From: Prochloraceae cyanobacterium
Lineage (GTDB): Bacteria; Cyanobacteriota; Cyanobacteriia; Cyanobacteriales; JASJDA01
Reading direction: 5' to 3'
DNA length: 44,232 nucleotides
Assembly (NCBI GenBank): GCA_030065755.1
Contig: JASJDA010000053.1
Location: forward strand, 1 to 44,232
Below are positions 24,856 to 33,636 of the stretch, one piece after another. Positions within the stretch are counted from its first letter, which is position 1. Each line of letters starts with the position of its first letter. The notes beneath the pieces are model-generated. The model was not told the origin of the DNA, did no database searches, and saw nothing but the letters and a program-made list of their open reading frames with translations. The translations under genes and the position numbers were made by a program.

Positions 24856-26037
24856 ATGATAAGCCGCCGTTCTTTTTTGGTCAGTCTTAATGCAATAACC
24901 CTTGCCAGTACCCTATCTGGATGTAGTAGCAATGCTGCAATGGCAAGAGTTGTATTATTAAAAGGTTCTATTCCAACTCAACTATTAAATGAATTCCTCT
25001 CTACATTAGCTAGAAAAAATCCACTCAATTTTCAGGCAAAAACTCAGCTACAAGACTTATTTAAGCTTTTAGAAACTTTGCACGATCGACAGAAGGCCGA
25101 TCGAACTGAGGCAAGCAGAATACTTTGGAATAGAAGCACTCCAAAATTACCTAATGTTGACTTAGTTACTATAGGAAACTATTGGTTGACAGAGGCAATT
25201 AAAGAAAAACTGATTGAACCTTTAAAGATTGAAAAGGTTCGAGGATGGCAAAATCTACCCCCTAGCTGCCAAAAATTAGTCAGACGGAACGATCGCGGCG
25301 AATTAGAGGAGAAAGGAGAAATTTGGGCAGCCCCTTATCGCTGGGGTACTACTATTATTGCCTATCGTCGCGATAAGTTAAAGAATTTTGGCTGGACGCC
25401 CGCTGACTGGAGTGACTTGTGGCGAGAAGAATTGCGCGATCGCATCTCCCTATTAAACCATCCGCGAGAGGTAATCGGTCTAACTTTAAAAAAACTCGGT
25501 TACTCTTACAACACTACCGATCTCAATAAAGTATCTAACCTAGAATCAGAAATCATTTCACTACAAAAACAAGTTAAATTTTACAGTTCAACAGAATATT
25601 TACAACCACTGATTTTAGGAAATACTTGGCTAGCAGTGGGTTGGTCTAGCGATATTTTGCCCCTACTTGCAGCTAACCCCAACATTAAAGCCATAATTCC
25701 TTCATCGGGAACAGCTTTGTGGGCAGATTTATGGGCAAAACCAGCTGTAAAAGATACTTCCCCTGACACAGATATTATCCAAGAGTGGATTAATTTTTGT
25801 TGGCAGCCTAAACCTGCAAGTGAAATTTCACTCTTGACTAATGCTGCTTCTCCTGTTGTTTCTACTATAAATCCTGCCGAACTACTTAAAGATATTCGAG
25901 ATAATCCTTTAGTGCGGTTAAACTCCTCAATTTTAGACAAAAGCGAGTTTATCGAGCCTCTATCTAAATCTAGCCAGCAGCAGTATTATGCTTTGTGGGA
26001 AAAAATATACAAAATAAGAACGTCGAGATCGAACTAA
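24856..26037 (+). CDS. extracellular solute-binding lipoprotein, polyamine-binding type
   Basis: The 393-residue protein begins with a twin-arginine-like lipoprotein signal (SRRSFLVSLNAITLASTLSG, lipid-modified Cys23 in the lipobox). It continues as a family 1 periplasmic binding protein resembling cyanobacterial PotD-like proteins (GEIWAAPYRWGTTIIAYRRD, then GLTLKKLGYSYNTT, then NTWLAVGWSSDILPLLAANP). It probably binds a polyamine or similar cation for an ABC importer whose other subunits are not adjacent. The 4-bp overlap with the convergent livG-like gene is accidental; that gene serves another transporter. Ligand identity is inferred. Confidence 0.78.
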   Translation: MISRRSFLVSLNAITLASTLSGCSSNAAMARVVLLKGSIPTQLLNEFLSTLARKNPLNFQAKTQLQDLFKLLETLHDRQKADRTEASRILWNRSTPKLPNVDLVTIGNYWLTEAIKEKLIEPLKIEKVRGWQNLPPSCQKLVRRNDRGELEEKGEIWAAPYRWGTTIIAYRRDKLKNFGWTPADWSDLWREELRDRISLLNHPREVIGLTLKKLGYSYNTTDLNKVSNLESEIISLQKQVKFYSSTEYLQPLILGNTWLAVGWSSDILPLLAANPNIKAIIPSSGTALWADLWAKPAVKDTSPDTDIIQEWINFCWQPKPASEISLLTNAASPVVSTINPAELLKDIRDNPLVRLNSSILDKSEFIEPLSKSSQQQYYALWEKIYKIRTSRSN

Positions 26038-26813
26038 TCTACACCTAAATAAGCTTCTAAAACTTCTGGGTTATTTTGAATCTCTTCTGGGGTGCCATTA
26101 GCGAGATTGCTACCTTCTGCCAAAACCCAGACGCGATCGCACAATGACATAATCACGTCCATATTGTGTTCGATAATCAAAAACGAAATTCCTTGTTTAT
26201 TCCAGTTGGTAATATGTTCGCAAATTTGACCGATTAGGGTCGGATTCACTCCAGCAGCAGGTTCGTCGAGTAAAATTAGTTTGGGATCGGCCATTAGCAC
26301 CCTAGCCATCTCCAATAGTTTGCGCTGTCCTCCAGATAAAGCCCCCGCATAATCTCGTGCTTTGGCTGCTAAACCCACTGACTCCAAAATTAACATCGCC
26401 TTTTCTTTGTTCTCTACTTCCTCTTTTCTGATTTGTTTGCGTCCCAACCAAACCTGAAAAAAGTTTTCCCCAGTTTGCTTTTGCGGAGCTAATAACATGT
26501 TTTCAAGTACTGAGAGTCGAGAGAGAACCCTCGCTACTTGAAAAGTTCGCACCATACCTTTTTGAGCAATGTGATGGGACTGTAACTGATTAATCGCTTT
26601 TCCATCAAAAATTACTTCTCCTCGATCTGGAGTAATAAAATTAGAGAGCAGATTGAATAATGTTGTTTTCCCAGCACCATTTGGCCCGATCAAGCCAGTA
26701 ATACTTCCTCGGTGCAAGTCTATTTGGGCATTATTTACTGCTGTTATACCGCCAAATCTTTTGTGTAGCCCGCTAGCTGAGAGTAACAAATTTTGTTGTT
26801 GATTTTGTGTCAT
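26034..26813 (-). CDS. livG: branched-chain/neutral amino acid ABC transporter ATPase (LivG type)
   Basis: The 259-residue ATPase is of the LivG/NatA class. It has Walker A GPNGAGKTT (about residues 43-51), signature LSGGQRKLLEMARVLM, Walker B LILLDEPAAGVNP and the H-loop in IIEHNMDVIM. The family-typical GMVRTFQVARVL follows Walker A. It energises uptake of hydrophobic or neutral amino acids together with the LivM-like permease 540 bp upstream on the same strand. No LivF, LivH or binding protein is in the window; cyanobacterial Nat genes are often dispersed. The gene starts 10 bp after the cupin gene. Confidence 0.88.
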   Translation of the reverse strand: MTQNQQQNLLLSASGLHKRFGGITAVNNAQIDLHRGSITGLIGPNGAGKTTLFNLLSNFITPDRGEVIFDGKAINQLQSHHIAQKGMVRTFQVARVLSRLSVLENMLLAPQKQTGENFFQVWLGRKQIRKEEVENKEKAMLILESVGLAAKARDYAGALSGGQRKLLEMARVLMADPKLILLDEPAAGVNPTLIGQICEHITNWNKQGISFLIIEHNMDVIMSLCDRVWVLAEGSNLANGTPEEIQNNPEVLEAYLGVD

Positions 26814-26823
26814 TTCCTCATAT

Positions 26824-27318
26824 CTAATTGTTTTCTTCTACAATTTGGCTAGGAGGCCGATCGTTTAAAAAAAGTGTTGCGCCCCAAAGAACTAGAGGTG
26901 TATTTTCGTTATTGCTGCCAAAATGAATCATTCCTTCTGGTTCCACCAGAGAGTCACCTGCAAAGAGTAAAGTTTTCTCCCCAGCTTTAAGGATTTCTAC
27001 AGACCTATCTTTACCTCGAAATATTTTTGCAGAACCTTTGACCGCGTTGTAGGTAAGGACTCCTTCCTCTATTGTAGCTATCTGCATTCCAGGATGGGTG
27101 TGAGGAGGAAGTTTATACCCTGGAGGGATAACATATCGCACGAGTGCTAAAGAACGATTGGGAATAGCGACTGGCTTGCCACTTGCCTTCAAGTCACGCA
27201 CAATTGTTTGTGTAGATTGGATTTCTCTCGAACTACTGGAACTACTCCCGAAAATAACTAAAACAGTTACTAATGCTAACTTGGCAAGTGGGAATATTTT
27301 ACTCTTAATTTTAGACAT
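26824..27318 (-). CDS. exported cupin-domain protein
   Basis: The 164-residue protein has an N-terminal signal or anchor (AKLALVTVLVIFGSSSS) and a single cupin barrel. Metal-ligand candidates are visible: His73 and His75 in PPHTHPG, an acidic pair at 84-85 and a later His in GMIHFGS. It probably acts in the periplasm; the substrate is unknown. It lies 36 bp after the permease gene and 10 bp before the ATPase gene, all on one strand, so it seems embedded in the amino acid transporter operon. Whether it processes or senses the ligand is inference. Confidence 0.78.
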   Translation of the reverse strand: MSKIKSKIFPLAKLALVTVLVIFGSSSSSSREIQSTQTIVRDLKASGKPVAIPNRSLALVRYVIPPGYKLPPHTHPGMQIATIEEGVLTYNAVKGSAKIFRGKDRSVEILKAGEKTLLFAGDSLVEPEGMIHFGSNNENTPLVLWGATLFLNDRPPSQIVEENN

Positions 27319-27354
27319 ATTCTCGATTTTTCCTTTTGTCGCGTCACCTCTCTA

Positions 27355-28473
27355 CTATTTACCCAAAGTAAGTTCCTCTTTTTTGCCTAAGATACCTTGA
27401 GGTCGCCAAATCATCAGTATCATTACAATCAGACCCATAATCATAATCCGCAAAGCATCTAAACTGGCACCGCCAACAAACAAGTTACGGGTAATCTCGT
27501 TATAGGCAGAAAAAATTAATGCTCCAACTAGAGTACCTGCATTACTGCCAGCCCCACCTAAAATAATTATTGTCCAGGCATAAAAGGTGACTATGCTCTC
27601 AAAATTACTGGGATAAACTGTGGTGAGATACCAAGCATAAAAAGCACCAGCAATTCCAGCGATCGCTCCTCCTAGCATAAAGGCTTGCAGCTTATACCAA
27701 AAGACATTTTTCCCCAACACTCTGGGAATTTCTTCGTCTTCTCTAATTGCTTTGATTATTCTTCCCCACGGCGATCGCACTAATATTTCCAAGCCCCAAT
27801 ATACTAACGCCAATACTAACAGCACTAATACCATCAAACCCGCTCTATAGTAATAGTCGTAAAGAGCTAGAGTCCCGTTGATATATATTGCCACAATTAA
27901 AGTAGTACCGATCGCCCCCCAAATTATCAGACTAATTGGTTTTCTGGGTCGATAGCTTTTATCTTGAATCTGTTGGTTTTCTTTCCACTGACTTTTTAGT
28001 CCTCGCCAAAGTTGCCACATAGCAAAAACTGCAATTATAGTTAGGAGGGCGATCGCTATTAATTTTTGCCATAAATTAGGATCCCAGTCTGCCAAAGGTA
28101 TGAGATAGTCTTTGAGTCCAAAACTCCCTTCGATCGGCCCGTCTGGACTAGGCCATTGTTCGTTGTTTGCTATTAGACGCAACAATTCAGCTACGCCAAT
28201 GGTGACAATTGCTAGGTAATCTTCTCGCAGTCTCAGAGTGGACGTACCTATTATTAGTCCTAGGGTTGCTGCTACTACCGTACCTATTGCTACTGCTACA
28301 ATTACGGGTACGCCTTGGATATTTAACAAAACTGTGACGTATGCCCCTATTGTCATGAAGGCAACGTGACCGAAATTAATTAAACCTGTCAAACCCCACT
28401 GTAGATTTAATCCTAGGGAAAATAATGCATACAGGGCGGTGAAAATTGTCACTGAAACGAAATAACCAACCAT
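27355..28473 (-). CDS. livM: branched-chain/neutral amino acid ABC permease (LivM/NatC type)
   Basis: The 372-residue integral membrane protein has about ten hydrophobic helices. Family landmarks are YALFSLGLNLQWGLTGLINF, GHVAFMTIGAYV, REDYLAIVTIGVAELLRLI and, near the end, RMI-type helices with WRPQGILGKKEEL. A hydrophilic insertion around residues 165-190 matches the cyanobacterial NatC form. It pairs with a second permease (LivH/NatD) not in the window. The ATG at 28473 starts the transcription unit permease-cupin-ATPase. Confidence 0.88.
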   Translation of the reverse strand: MVGYFVSVTIFTALYALFSLGLNLQWGLTGLINFGHVAFMTIGAYVTVLLNIQGVPVIVAVAIGTVVAATLGLIIGTSTLRLREDYLAIVTIGVAELLRLIANNEQWPSPDGPIEGSFGLKDYLIPLADWDPNLWQKLIAIALLTIIAVFAMWQLWRGLKSQWKENQQIQDKSYRPRKPISLIIWGAIGTTLIVAIYINGTLALYDYYYRAGLMVLVLLVLALVYWGLEILVRSPWGRIIKAIREDEEIPRVLGKNVFWYKLQAFMLGGAIAGIAGAFYAWYLTTVYPSNFESIVTFYAWTIIILGGAGSNAGTLVGALIFSAYNEITRNLFVGGASLDALRIMIMGLIVMILMIWRPQGILGKKEELTLGK

Positions 28474-28572
28474 TCAATTTTGACGTGACTAATTGGATCT
28501 TCTTTAGATTGTGATTTTACCGCACCTAGTTTGATTTGGGGAGGTTAATTCGTTTTTTATATATTTTTAGTA

Positions 28573-28644
28573 CTGGGGTGCTAGGATTCGAACCTAGGAA
28601 TGGCGGGACCAAAACCCGCTGCCTTACCGCTTGGCTACACCCCA
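28573..28644 (-). tRNA. tRNA-Gln (UUG)
   Basis: Read on the minus strand, the 7-bp acceptor stem TGGGGTG/CACCCCA, D arm GCCAAGCGGTAAGGC, anticodon stem GCGGG/CCCGC around TTTTGGT (anticodon TTG) and T arm CTAGG-TTCGAAT-CCTAG form a complete 72-nt cloverleaf with discriminator G. No CCA end is encoded. It sits between the transporter operon and ktrA; I see no integrated element at its 3' end. Confidence 0.96.
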
Positions 28645-28710
28645 ATGTTGTTGGCACGTTAGTTATTATAACAGTTAATCTTGGGGAAATGTCAAGTATT
28701 TTTCAGTAGA

Positions 28711-29496
28711 TTAATTCATATTCGGTAAGCGTTCGAGAGCTTTATTAGAACCTATAACCACCATAACCAAGCCTTTGTACAGTACTTGGTTGGGATCTGG
28801 ATTGATCGCGAATTTATCTTCATTACCTACAGCTAAGACGTTCAAGCCATAGTTACTTCTCAGTTCTAGCTCTGCCAAGGTTTTACCGTCAAATTCTTCT
28901 GGCACGAGTACTTCTAAAATGCTATTGTCTGGGTCTAACTCAAAGCGATCTAAAACTGCTGGCTTAGTTAAGGTGCGTGCCAAAGTACATCCAGCCTCGT
29001 ATTCGGGAAATACGACGAGATCGGCTCCTACCTTTTGTAAGAGTTTGCCGTGAATTTCTGAAGAAGCTTTAGCTACTACGTGGTTTACCCCAGCTTCCTT
29101 TAAATTAAGCGTGGTAATAATACTTTCTTCTAAAAAATTGCCAATAGCAACGATTATTGTATCGAACTCCAAAAGACCAGCTTCTTTTAAAGCTGAAGGA
29201 TTGGTCGCGTCTAGTTCAATAGCGTGAGTAACAATTTTTTGTCCTAATACCTGTTGTACTCGCTTTTCATCAATATCAGTACCGAGGACTTCATACCCCA
29301 TTCTATGTAATGACTCGCAGACACCGCGTCCGAACCGTCCTAAGCCGATTACTGCAAATTGGCGATTTTCTTGGCGCAGACTGCTTAAAAAATTGAGAGA
29401 GCCTAGATTCACTCCCCACCTCTTTTTTTCACGTGCTTGACTTTTTGTTGTGTTTGTGTTTTTAACAATATTTGTGGCTTTATCTGTGGCTTTCAC
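28711..29496 (-). CDS. ktrA: KtrA/TrkA-type K+ uptake regulator (RCK domains)
   Basis: KtrA forms the cytoplasmic gating ring of the KtrB K+ channel and binds nucleotides. After a ~35-residue polar lead, the 261-residue protein shows the RCK-N Rossmann fold FAVIGLGRFGRGVCESL (GxGxxG), the IELDATNPSALKEAG loop and VVFPEYEAGCTLAR. A RCK-C domain (about residues 175-255) follows. The start is GTG at 29496; no internal ATG precedes the conserved core. It lies 87 bp downstream of ktrB on the same strand, with an intercistronic hairpin between. Confidence 0.92.
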   Translation of the reverse strand: MKATDKATNIVKNTNTTKSQAREKKRWGVNLGSLNFLSSLRQENRQFAVIGLGRFGRGVCESLHRMGYEVLGTDIDEKRVQQVLGQKIVTHAIELDATNPSALKEAGLLEFDTIIVAIGNFLEESIITTLNLKEAGVNHVVAKASSEIHGKLLQKVGADLVVFPEYEAGCTLARTLTKPAVLDRFELDPDNSILEVLVPEEFDGKTLAELELRSNYGLNVLAVGNEDKFAINPDPNQVLYKGLVMVVIGSNKALERLPNMN

Positions 29497-29529
29497 TGGT
29501 CTAAAGAAGTTGTTTTTTGCAGAATAGGA

Positions 29530-29576
29530 GCGATCTCGAAGAGATCCTCGTAGCGCCTAGCTTTGAGCGAGATCGC
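29530..29576 (-). promoter_or_regulatory. intercistronic hairpin between ktrB and ktrA
   Basis: GCGATCTCG (29530-29538) and CGAGATCGC (29568-29576) are perfect 9-bp complements flanking a 29-nt interior, in the 87-bp gap between ktrB and ktrA. It contains HIP1-like GCGATC sequence. It may shape mRNA processing or be a neutral dispersed repeat. Confidence 0.4.
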
Positions 29577-29583
29577 GCAATCT

Positions 29584-30924
29584 CTAACCAATTAGTAAAT
29601 TTTCCTCTGGGTACTTAAGAGCGCTCGGATGAGGAGGCTCTCCAACGATCGCTGCTATTAACAATAGAATGCCCACTCTTCCAGCGTACATCGTCAAAAT
29701 TAAAACTATTTTAGCAGCAGAGGACAAACTTGCTGTTATTCCTGTTGAGAGTCCCACCGTTGCGAAAGCTGATATCACTTCAAAAAATATGTTGACAAAT
29801 TCAAAATTAGAATCGAACAGAGAAATAGTAATCGTTGCTAATACTACTGTACTACCCGAGCCCACGAGAACGGCAATAGATTTTAGAATCAGAGATAATG
29901 GTACCTCTCTTTGATAGATTATAACTTCTTCTTTCCCTTGTAAAACTGAACGAGTGCAATGATTGAGAATACTCGCAGTTGTTGTTTTAATGCCACCGCC
30001 AGTTCCGCTAGGACTAGCACCTATAAACATCAATCCCATAGTAATAAAAATGCTGGTTATAGTTAGCTGACCCATATCGATCGAATTAAAGCCAGCAGTT
30101 CTCGTCGTGACCGACTGAAACCAAGCAGCTAAAAATTTGTCTCGGAAATTTAGATTAGCTAGAGTAGCTGGATTATTTAATTCTGTTAGTAAAAAAGCGA
30201 TCGTTCCTAGAACTAGAAGTATGCAAGTAGTGCGGGTGACAACTTTAAAATTGAGAGAAAAATTAAATCTTTCCTGCTTCCTTCTCAAGATATTTTCGCC
30301 CCATAAAAATAGTTCAATAATTACTTGATAGCCAATGCCTCCAAAAATAATTAAAAAAGAAATCACTAAATTAATGGTCAAAGAAGATTGATAGCCAACC
30401 AAACTATCTGGAAACAAACTAAATCCCGCATTATTCCAAGCACTGATACTGTGAAAGATTGACAGCCAAAGACCGCGAGATAAATCCCCTGCTTCTGAAG
30501 AGAAACTATTGAACATTAAGAAAATGCCAGTAATTTCAAAAATTAAAGTAGTGGCAATAATCGAACGGATTAAATTCCGACTACCTTGTAAAAAAGGGCG
30601 ATCGAAAGACTCTTGAATTGCCAATCTTTGTCTGAGGTCGAACTTACGTCCGATCAGTAATATTAAAAAGGTGGTGACGGTCATATAGCCCAAACCTCCC
30701 ACCTGAATTAGCAAAAGTATAATTAACTGTCCCCAAAAAGAAAAATAACTCCCCGTATCCACAACAGCTAAACCCGTAACGCAGACAGCAGAGGTGGAAG
30801 TAAATACAGCCACGAGGGGGCTATTCCAGGTGCCGTCGCTAGTAGCAAATGGCATTAATAACAACAAGGTTCCTACGGCAATAACTGCTAAAAATCCGAG
30901 GCAAATTGTACGCGCAATAGTCAT
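29584..30924 (-). CDS. ktrB: KtrB/TrkH-type K+ uptake channel subunit
   Basis: KtrB is the membrane channel of the Na+-dependent Ktr K+ uptake system. The 446-residue protein has four M1-P-M2 units; pore-like segments are visible as TSTSAVCVTGLAVVDTG, SISAWNNAGFSLF, SVTTRTAGFNSID and SAFATVGLSTGIT, each with the conserved Gly of the selectivity filter. ASPSGTGGGIKTTT is the family's cytoplasmic gate region. The gene starts 17 bp after the dgdA/ktrE gene and is followed by ktrA, so pore and regulator are encoded together. Confidence 0.94.
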   Translation of the reverse strand: MTIARTICLGFLAVIAVGTLLLLMPFATSDGTWNSPLVAVFTSTSAVCVTGLAVVDTGSYFSFWGQLIILLLIQVGGLGYMTVTTFLILLIGRKFDLRQRLAIQESFDRPFLQGSRNLIRSIIATTLIFEITGIFLMFNSFSSEAGDLSRGLWLSIFHSISAWNNAGFSLFPDSLVGYQSSLTINLVISFLIIFGGIGYQVIIELFLWGENILRRKQERFNFSLNFKVVTRTTCILLVLGTIAFLLTELNNPATLANLNFRDKFLAAWFQSVTTRTAGFNSIDMGQLTITSIFITMGLMFIGASPSGTGGGIKTTTASILNHCTRSVLQGKEEVIIYQREVPLSLILKSIAVLVGSGSTVVLATITISLFDSNFEFVNIFFEVISAFATVGLSTGITASLSSAAKIVLILTMYAGRVGILLLIAAIVGEPPHPSALKYPEENLLIG

Positions 30925-30941
30925 TATCTTCTTGGGTTAAG

Positions 30942-32093
30942 TTAAGAGAAACCACTGAGCTGAGGGGACTGTTTCATCTGAAGCGCTCGTTGGTAAAGCT
31001 GCTCCAATTTCTTAATATTCCCAGCCAGAGTATAGCGGTCTAAAACTCGTTGTCGCGCTTTTTTTCCTAATAGTTTAGTTAATTCTGGTTGATCTCGAAA
31101 CAGAGGTAATAAAGTTTTTAATTGAGTTGTTACCCCCTGAGTATTAATAACTGCTCCTGCTCCTGTTTCTAATACTTCACCGTCAGCCCCTGCATCAGTA
31201 GCTATACAAGCCACACCGCAAGCCATAGCTTCGAGTAGAGACAAAGATAACCCCTCAACTAAAGAAGGAAGAACAAAAACATCAGCAGCACGGAGAATGT
31301 CTATGCGTTTTTGTCGATCGGCAACAAATCCCAGCCAAATTATGCCATATTCTTTACCGTAAAAGGGCTTTAAGGAGGCTGCTAAAGGACCGTCGCCAAC
31401 AATAACCAATTTACAATCGCGACCCATATGGGAGTACTTCCAAGCCTTCAGAAGAGCTTCTACATTCTTTTCCGTCGAAATTCGTCCCTGATAGACAAAC
31501 AAGCGTTTAGCATCGATTTGAGATTTTAGAGCGGAATATCCAGGAGAATATGTTTTTTCATCTACTCCGTTAGGAATGACAGCTAATATATCCTTTTTGA
31601 CTCCCAGTTTAACCAGTAAATCCCGTTGCAGCCTCGAGAAAACGATTACTCGATCGTAACGAGCCAGAAAAGGTGCATAAAGCTGATAAGTGAGGAATTG
31701 GGTACTCGATGCTATATTGCGCAGTTTGCTATCAAAAGCAGGGTGGAAAGTCGCAACTAAAGGTAGAGAAAGTTCCTCGCAAATTTCTGGCAGGCGGAAA
31801 TCCAAAGGAGATAGGGTCAAAGAAGCGTGTATCAGGTCTGGTTGTAGTTCCTGGAGACTTCGCGTTAATACTTTACTAGATTTTAAGGTCGGAATTGTAT
31901 AAAGTTGAGATTTATACAAAAAAGGTAAAAACACTTCCGGACAATCAGGCCAATCAGGATATGCGGATTCTTCTTGGGCGAAATGGAGAAAGCTAACTCG
32001 ATGTCCCCGCTCCAGTAAAGCATTGGTGATTTCCCGACCGTAAGTAACGTTACCACAAAAAGGTGATTTTTTTCCCAGCCAAGCTATATGCAT
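30942..32093 (-). CDS. dgdA: digalactosyldiacylglycerol synthase DgdA / KtrE (GT4 glycosyltransferase)
   Basis: The 383-residue GT-B glycosyltransferase resembles Synechocystis Slr1508. From the literature as I know it, that protein is both the DGDG synthase DgdA and the KtrE component needed for KtrB function. Landmarks: N-terminal HIAWLGKKSPFCGNVTYGRE, VIPNGVD, FVYQGRISTEKNVEALLKAW, and the donor-site E-x7-E pattern in LVEGLSLSLLEAMACG. There is no transmembrane helix; a peripheral membrane location is expected. It heads the dgdA-ktrB-ktrA run (17-bp gap to ktrB), which supports the KtrE link. It could be another GT4 lipid glycosyltransferase. Confidence 0.82.
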   Translation of the reverse strand: MHIAWLGKKSPFCGNVTYGREITNALLERGHRVSFLHFAQEESAYPDWPDCPEVFLPFLYKSQLYTIPTLKSSKVLTRSLQELQPDLIHASLTLSPLDFRLPEICEELSLPLVATFHPAFDSKLRNIASSTQFLTYQLYAPFLARYDRVIVFSRLQRDLLVKLGVKKDILAVIPNGVDEKTYSPGYSALKSQIDAKRLFVYQGRISTEKNVEALLKAWKYSHMGRDCKLVIVGDGPLAASLKPFYGKEYGIIWLGFVADRQKRIDILRAADVFVLPSLVEGLSLSLLEAMACGVACIATDAGADGEVLETGAGAVINTQGVTTQLKTLLPLFRDQPELTKLLGKKARQRVLDRYTLAGNIKKLEQLYQRALQMKQSPQLSGFS

Positions 32094-32195
32094 TCAGGTA
32101 TCTTTGTTAGAAGTTTAGTATCAGAGTTTATTAGTTCATTAAAGATTATTATTACTAATAGAAGACAACTAACGACCTGATTTGTCAACCTTACT

Positions 32196-33599
32196 TTAGT
32201 TTACTCCTCTACTGCGGGAAATATACCAAGTTAAGATACCTCCGGCAAAAACGATAGCGGCTAAACCTAGAAGTGTCGGTCTCAAGCCTAAAAATGTTTC
32301 TGCTCTTCCTGCTAAGGCTAGGGGTAGAGACAAAGCAATATTAACGGCATTATTTTGCAAGCCGAAGACTTTACCTCGCATATCGGGAGGGGTTTCTGCT
32401 TGAATGGTAGTTTGCATCGGAACGATTACTAAAGCGGCAAATCCACCTAAAAACGCAGTCATTAACAGCGCTAACCACTGTTCGCTAGTCGAGAAAGACA
32501 AACCTACTAAAGAAGCTGCTACTCCTAACAAACCGACTAAGCTAAGTTGTGCGTGGGAAAAACGCTGACCTGAATTACCCAATAATCCTGCTACACAGCC
32601 TATACCTACGCCACCAGCAGCAATCAAACGCCCAAACTGTTCCGGTTTCATGTCTGGAATAGCTTCTGACAGACGCACTGCTAAAACGGGTAAAGTGGCA
32701 AATACGCAGAATAAGATTATTAATTGAATTAAGGCATTGCGTACGCGATGATTGTTATTTAGGTAGCGAACGCCATCCCAAATATCTTGGAGAACGTGGG
32801 ATTGATTTTGTTTGCGTTGTTCTTTTGTTTCCGATGTTTTGAGAAATAGGAGCATTGTCCCAGCGATCGCGTAAGAACCGCCAACCGCCAATTCTTTACC
32901 AATGTGTGAATGGTTCACTAGAGCATCTGCTGCTGCTAAGATAGGTTCTCCTATGGCAAAACCTACGATTAACGATGCCATCATAGTTGTGGTGTAAAGG
33001 GAATTTGCTGGCAGCAGATTAGAGCGCTTGACAATTAGAGGGAGAACTGCTTGTTCGGCCGGAGCAAAAAACTGGGTTAAGGTAGAAACTAGAAAACTGA
33101 CCAATAAAAGCATCACAAATCCTAGTGGCAAACCAAAAAAAGAATTTTGCCCTGAAGATAGCCACAACAACCAAGGTATTGCTAAAACGAGCAGACCTCG
33201 CAGCAAGTTTGTTATTGCCAGCACTCCTTTTTTTGACCAGCGATTTACGTATACCCCCGCCAAAGAACCAAACAAAACCGCTGGGATCGTAAAGGCAATC
33301 ATAATTGCCGAATCGGGATCGAAATTGATTCGATCGATATCTTGAAAGCGATTGGCAATTATCGCAATCATTAATACCAAATAAACTTTGTCTGCTAGTT
33401 GAGAAAATATTTGACCGCACCACAGAAGTACGAAGCGGGGATTTTGTAGCACGGCTACAAATCCGCTATTTGGGGTCGAAGTAGAGGATTTTTGTTTCAT
33501 GGAATTATCTTCAATTTGGTCGTCAGTAGATGATTTTTCTGAGGAAGAATCTGCTTTGGGATCGGATTTTTCAGATATTTGCATTTTTATCTTTATCAT
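32196..33599 (-). CDS. MFS transporter
   Basis: The 467-residue protein has an unusual N-terminal ~45 residues rich in Ser, Asp, Glu and Lys. About twelve hydrophobic helices of the major facilitator superfamily follow (NPRFVLLWCGQIFSQLADKV, FTIPAVLFGSLAGVYVNRWS, QTTIQAETPPDMRGKVFGLQ). The last stretch is typical of the MFS_3 and LplT-like exporters. The substrate is not evident. The start could be ATG 33599 or ATG 33584; the polar lead makes the choice uncertain. It lies 37 bp after recO on the same strand. Confidence 0.82.
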   Translation of the reverse strand: MIKIKMQISEKSDPKADSSSEKSSTDDQIEDNSMKQKSSTSTPNSGFVAVLQNPRFVLLWCGQIFSQLADKVYLVLMIAIIANRFQDIDRINFDPDSAIMIAFTIPAVLFGSLAGVYVNRWSKKGVLAITNLLRGLLVLAIPWLLWLSSGQNSFFGLPLGFVMLLLVSFLVSTLTQFFAPAEQAVLPLIVKRSNLLPANSLYTTTMMASLIVGFAIGEPILAAADALVNHSHIGKELAVGGSYAIAGTMLLFLKTSETKEQRKQNQSHVLQDIWDGVRYLNNNHRVRNALIQLIILFCVFATLPVLAVRLSEAIPDMKPEQFGRLIAAGGVGIGCVAGLLGNSGQRFSHAQLSLVGLLGVAASLVGLSFSTSEQWLALLMTAFLGGFAALVIVPMQTTIQAETPPDMRGKVFGLQNNAVNIALSLPLALAGRAETFLGLRPTLLGLAAIVFAGGILTWYISRSRGVN

Positions 33600-33636
33600 T
33601 TTTTTAAAATTAAATTAAATTAAATAAGTCTAACCT

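Noticed and set aside
28573..28644. Prophage or island attachment site at tRNA-Gln
   Set aside because: No integrase and no repeat of the tRNA 3' end seen nearby.
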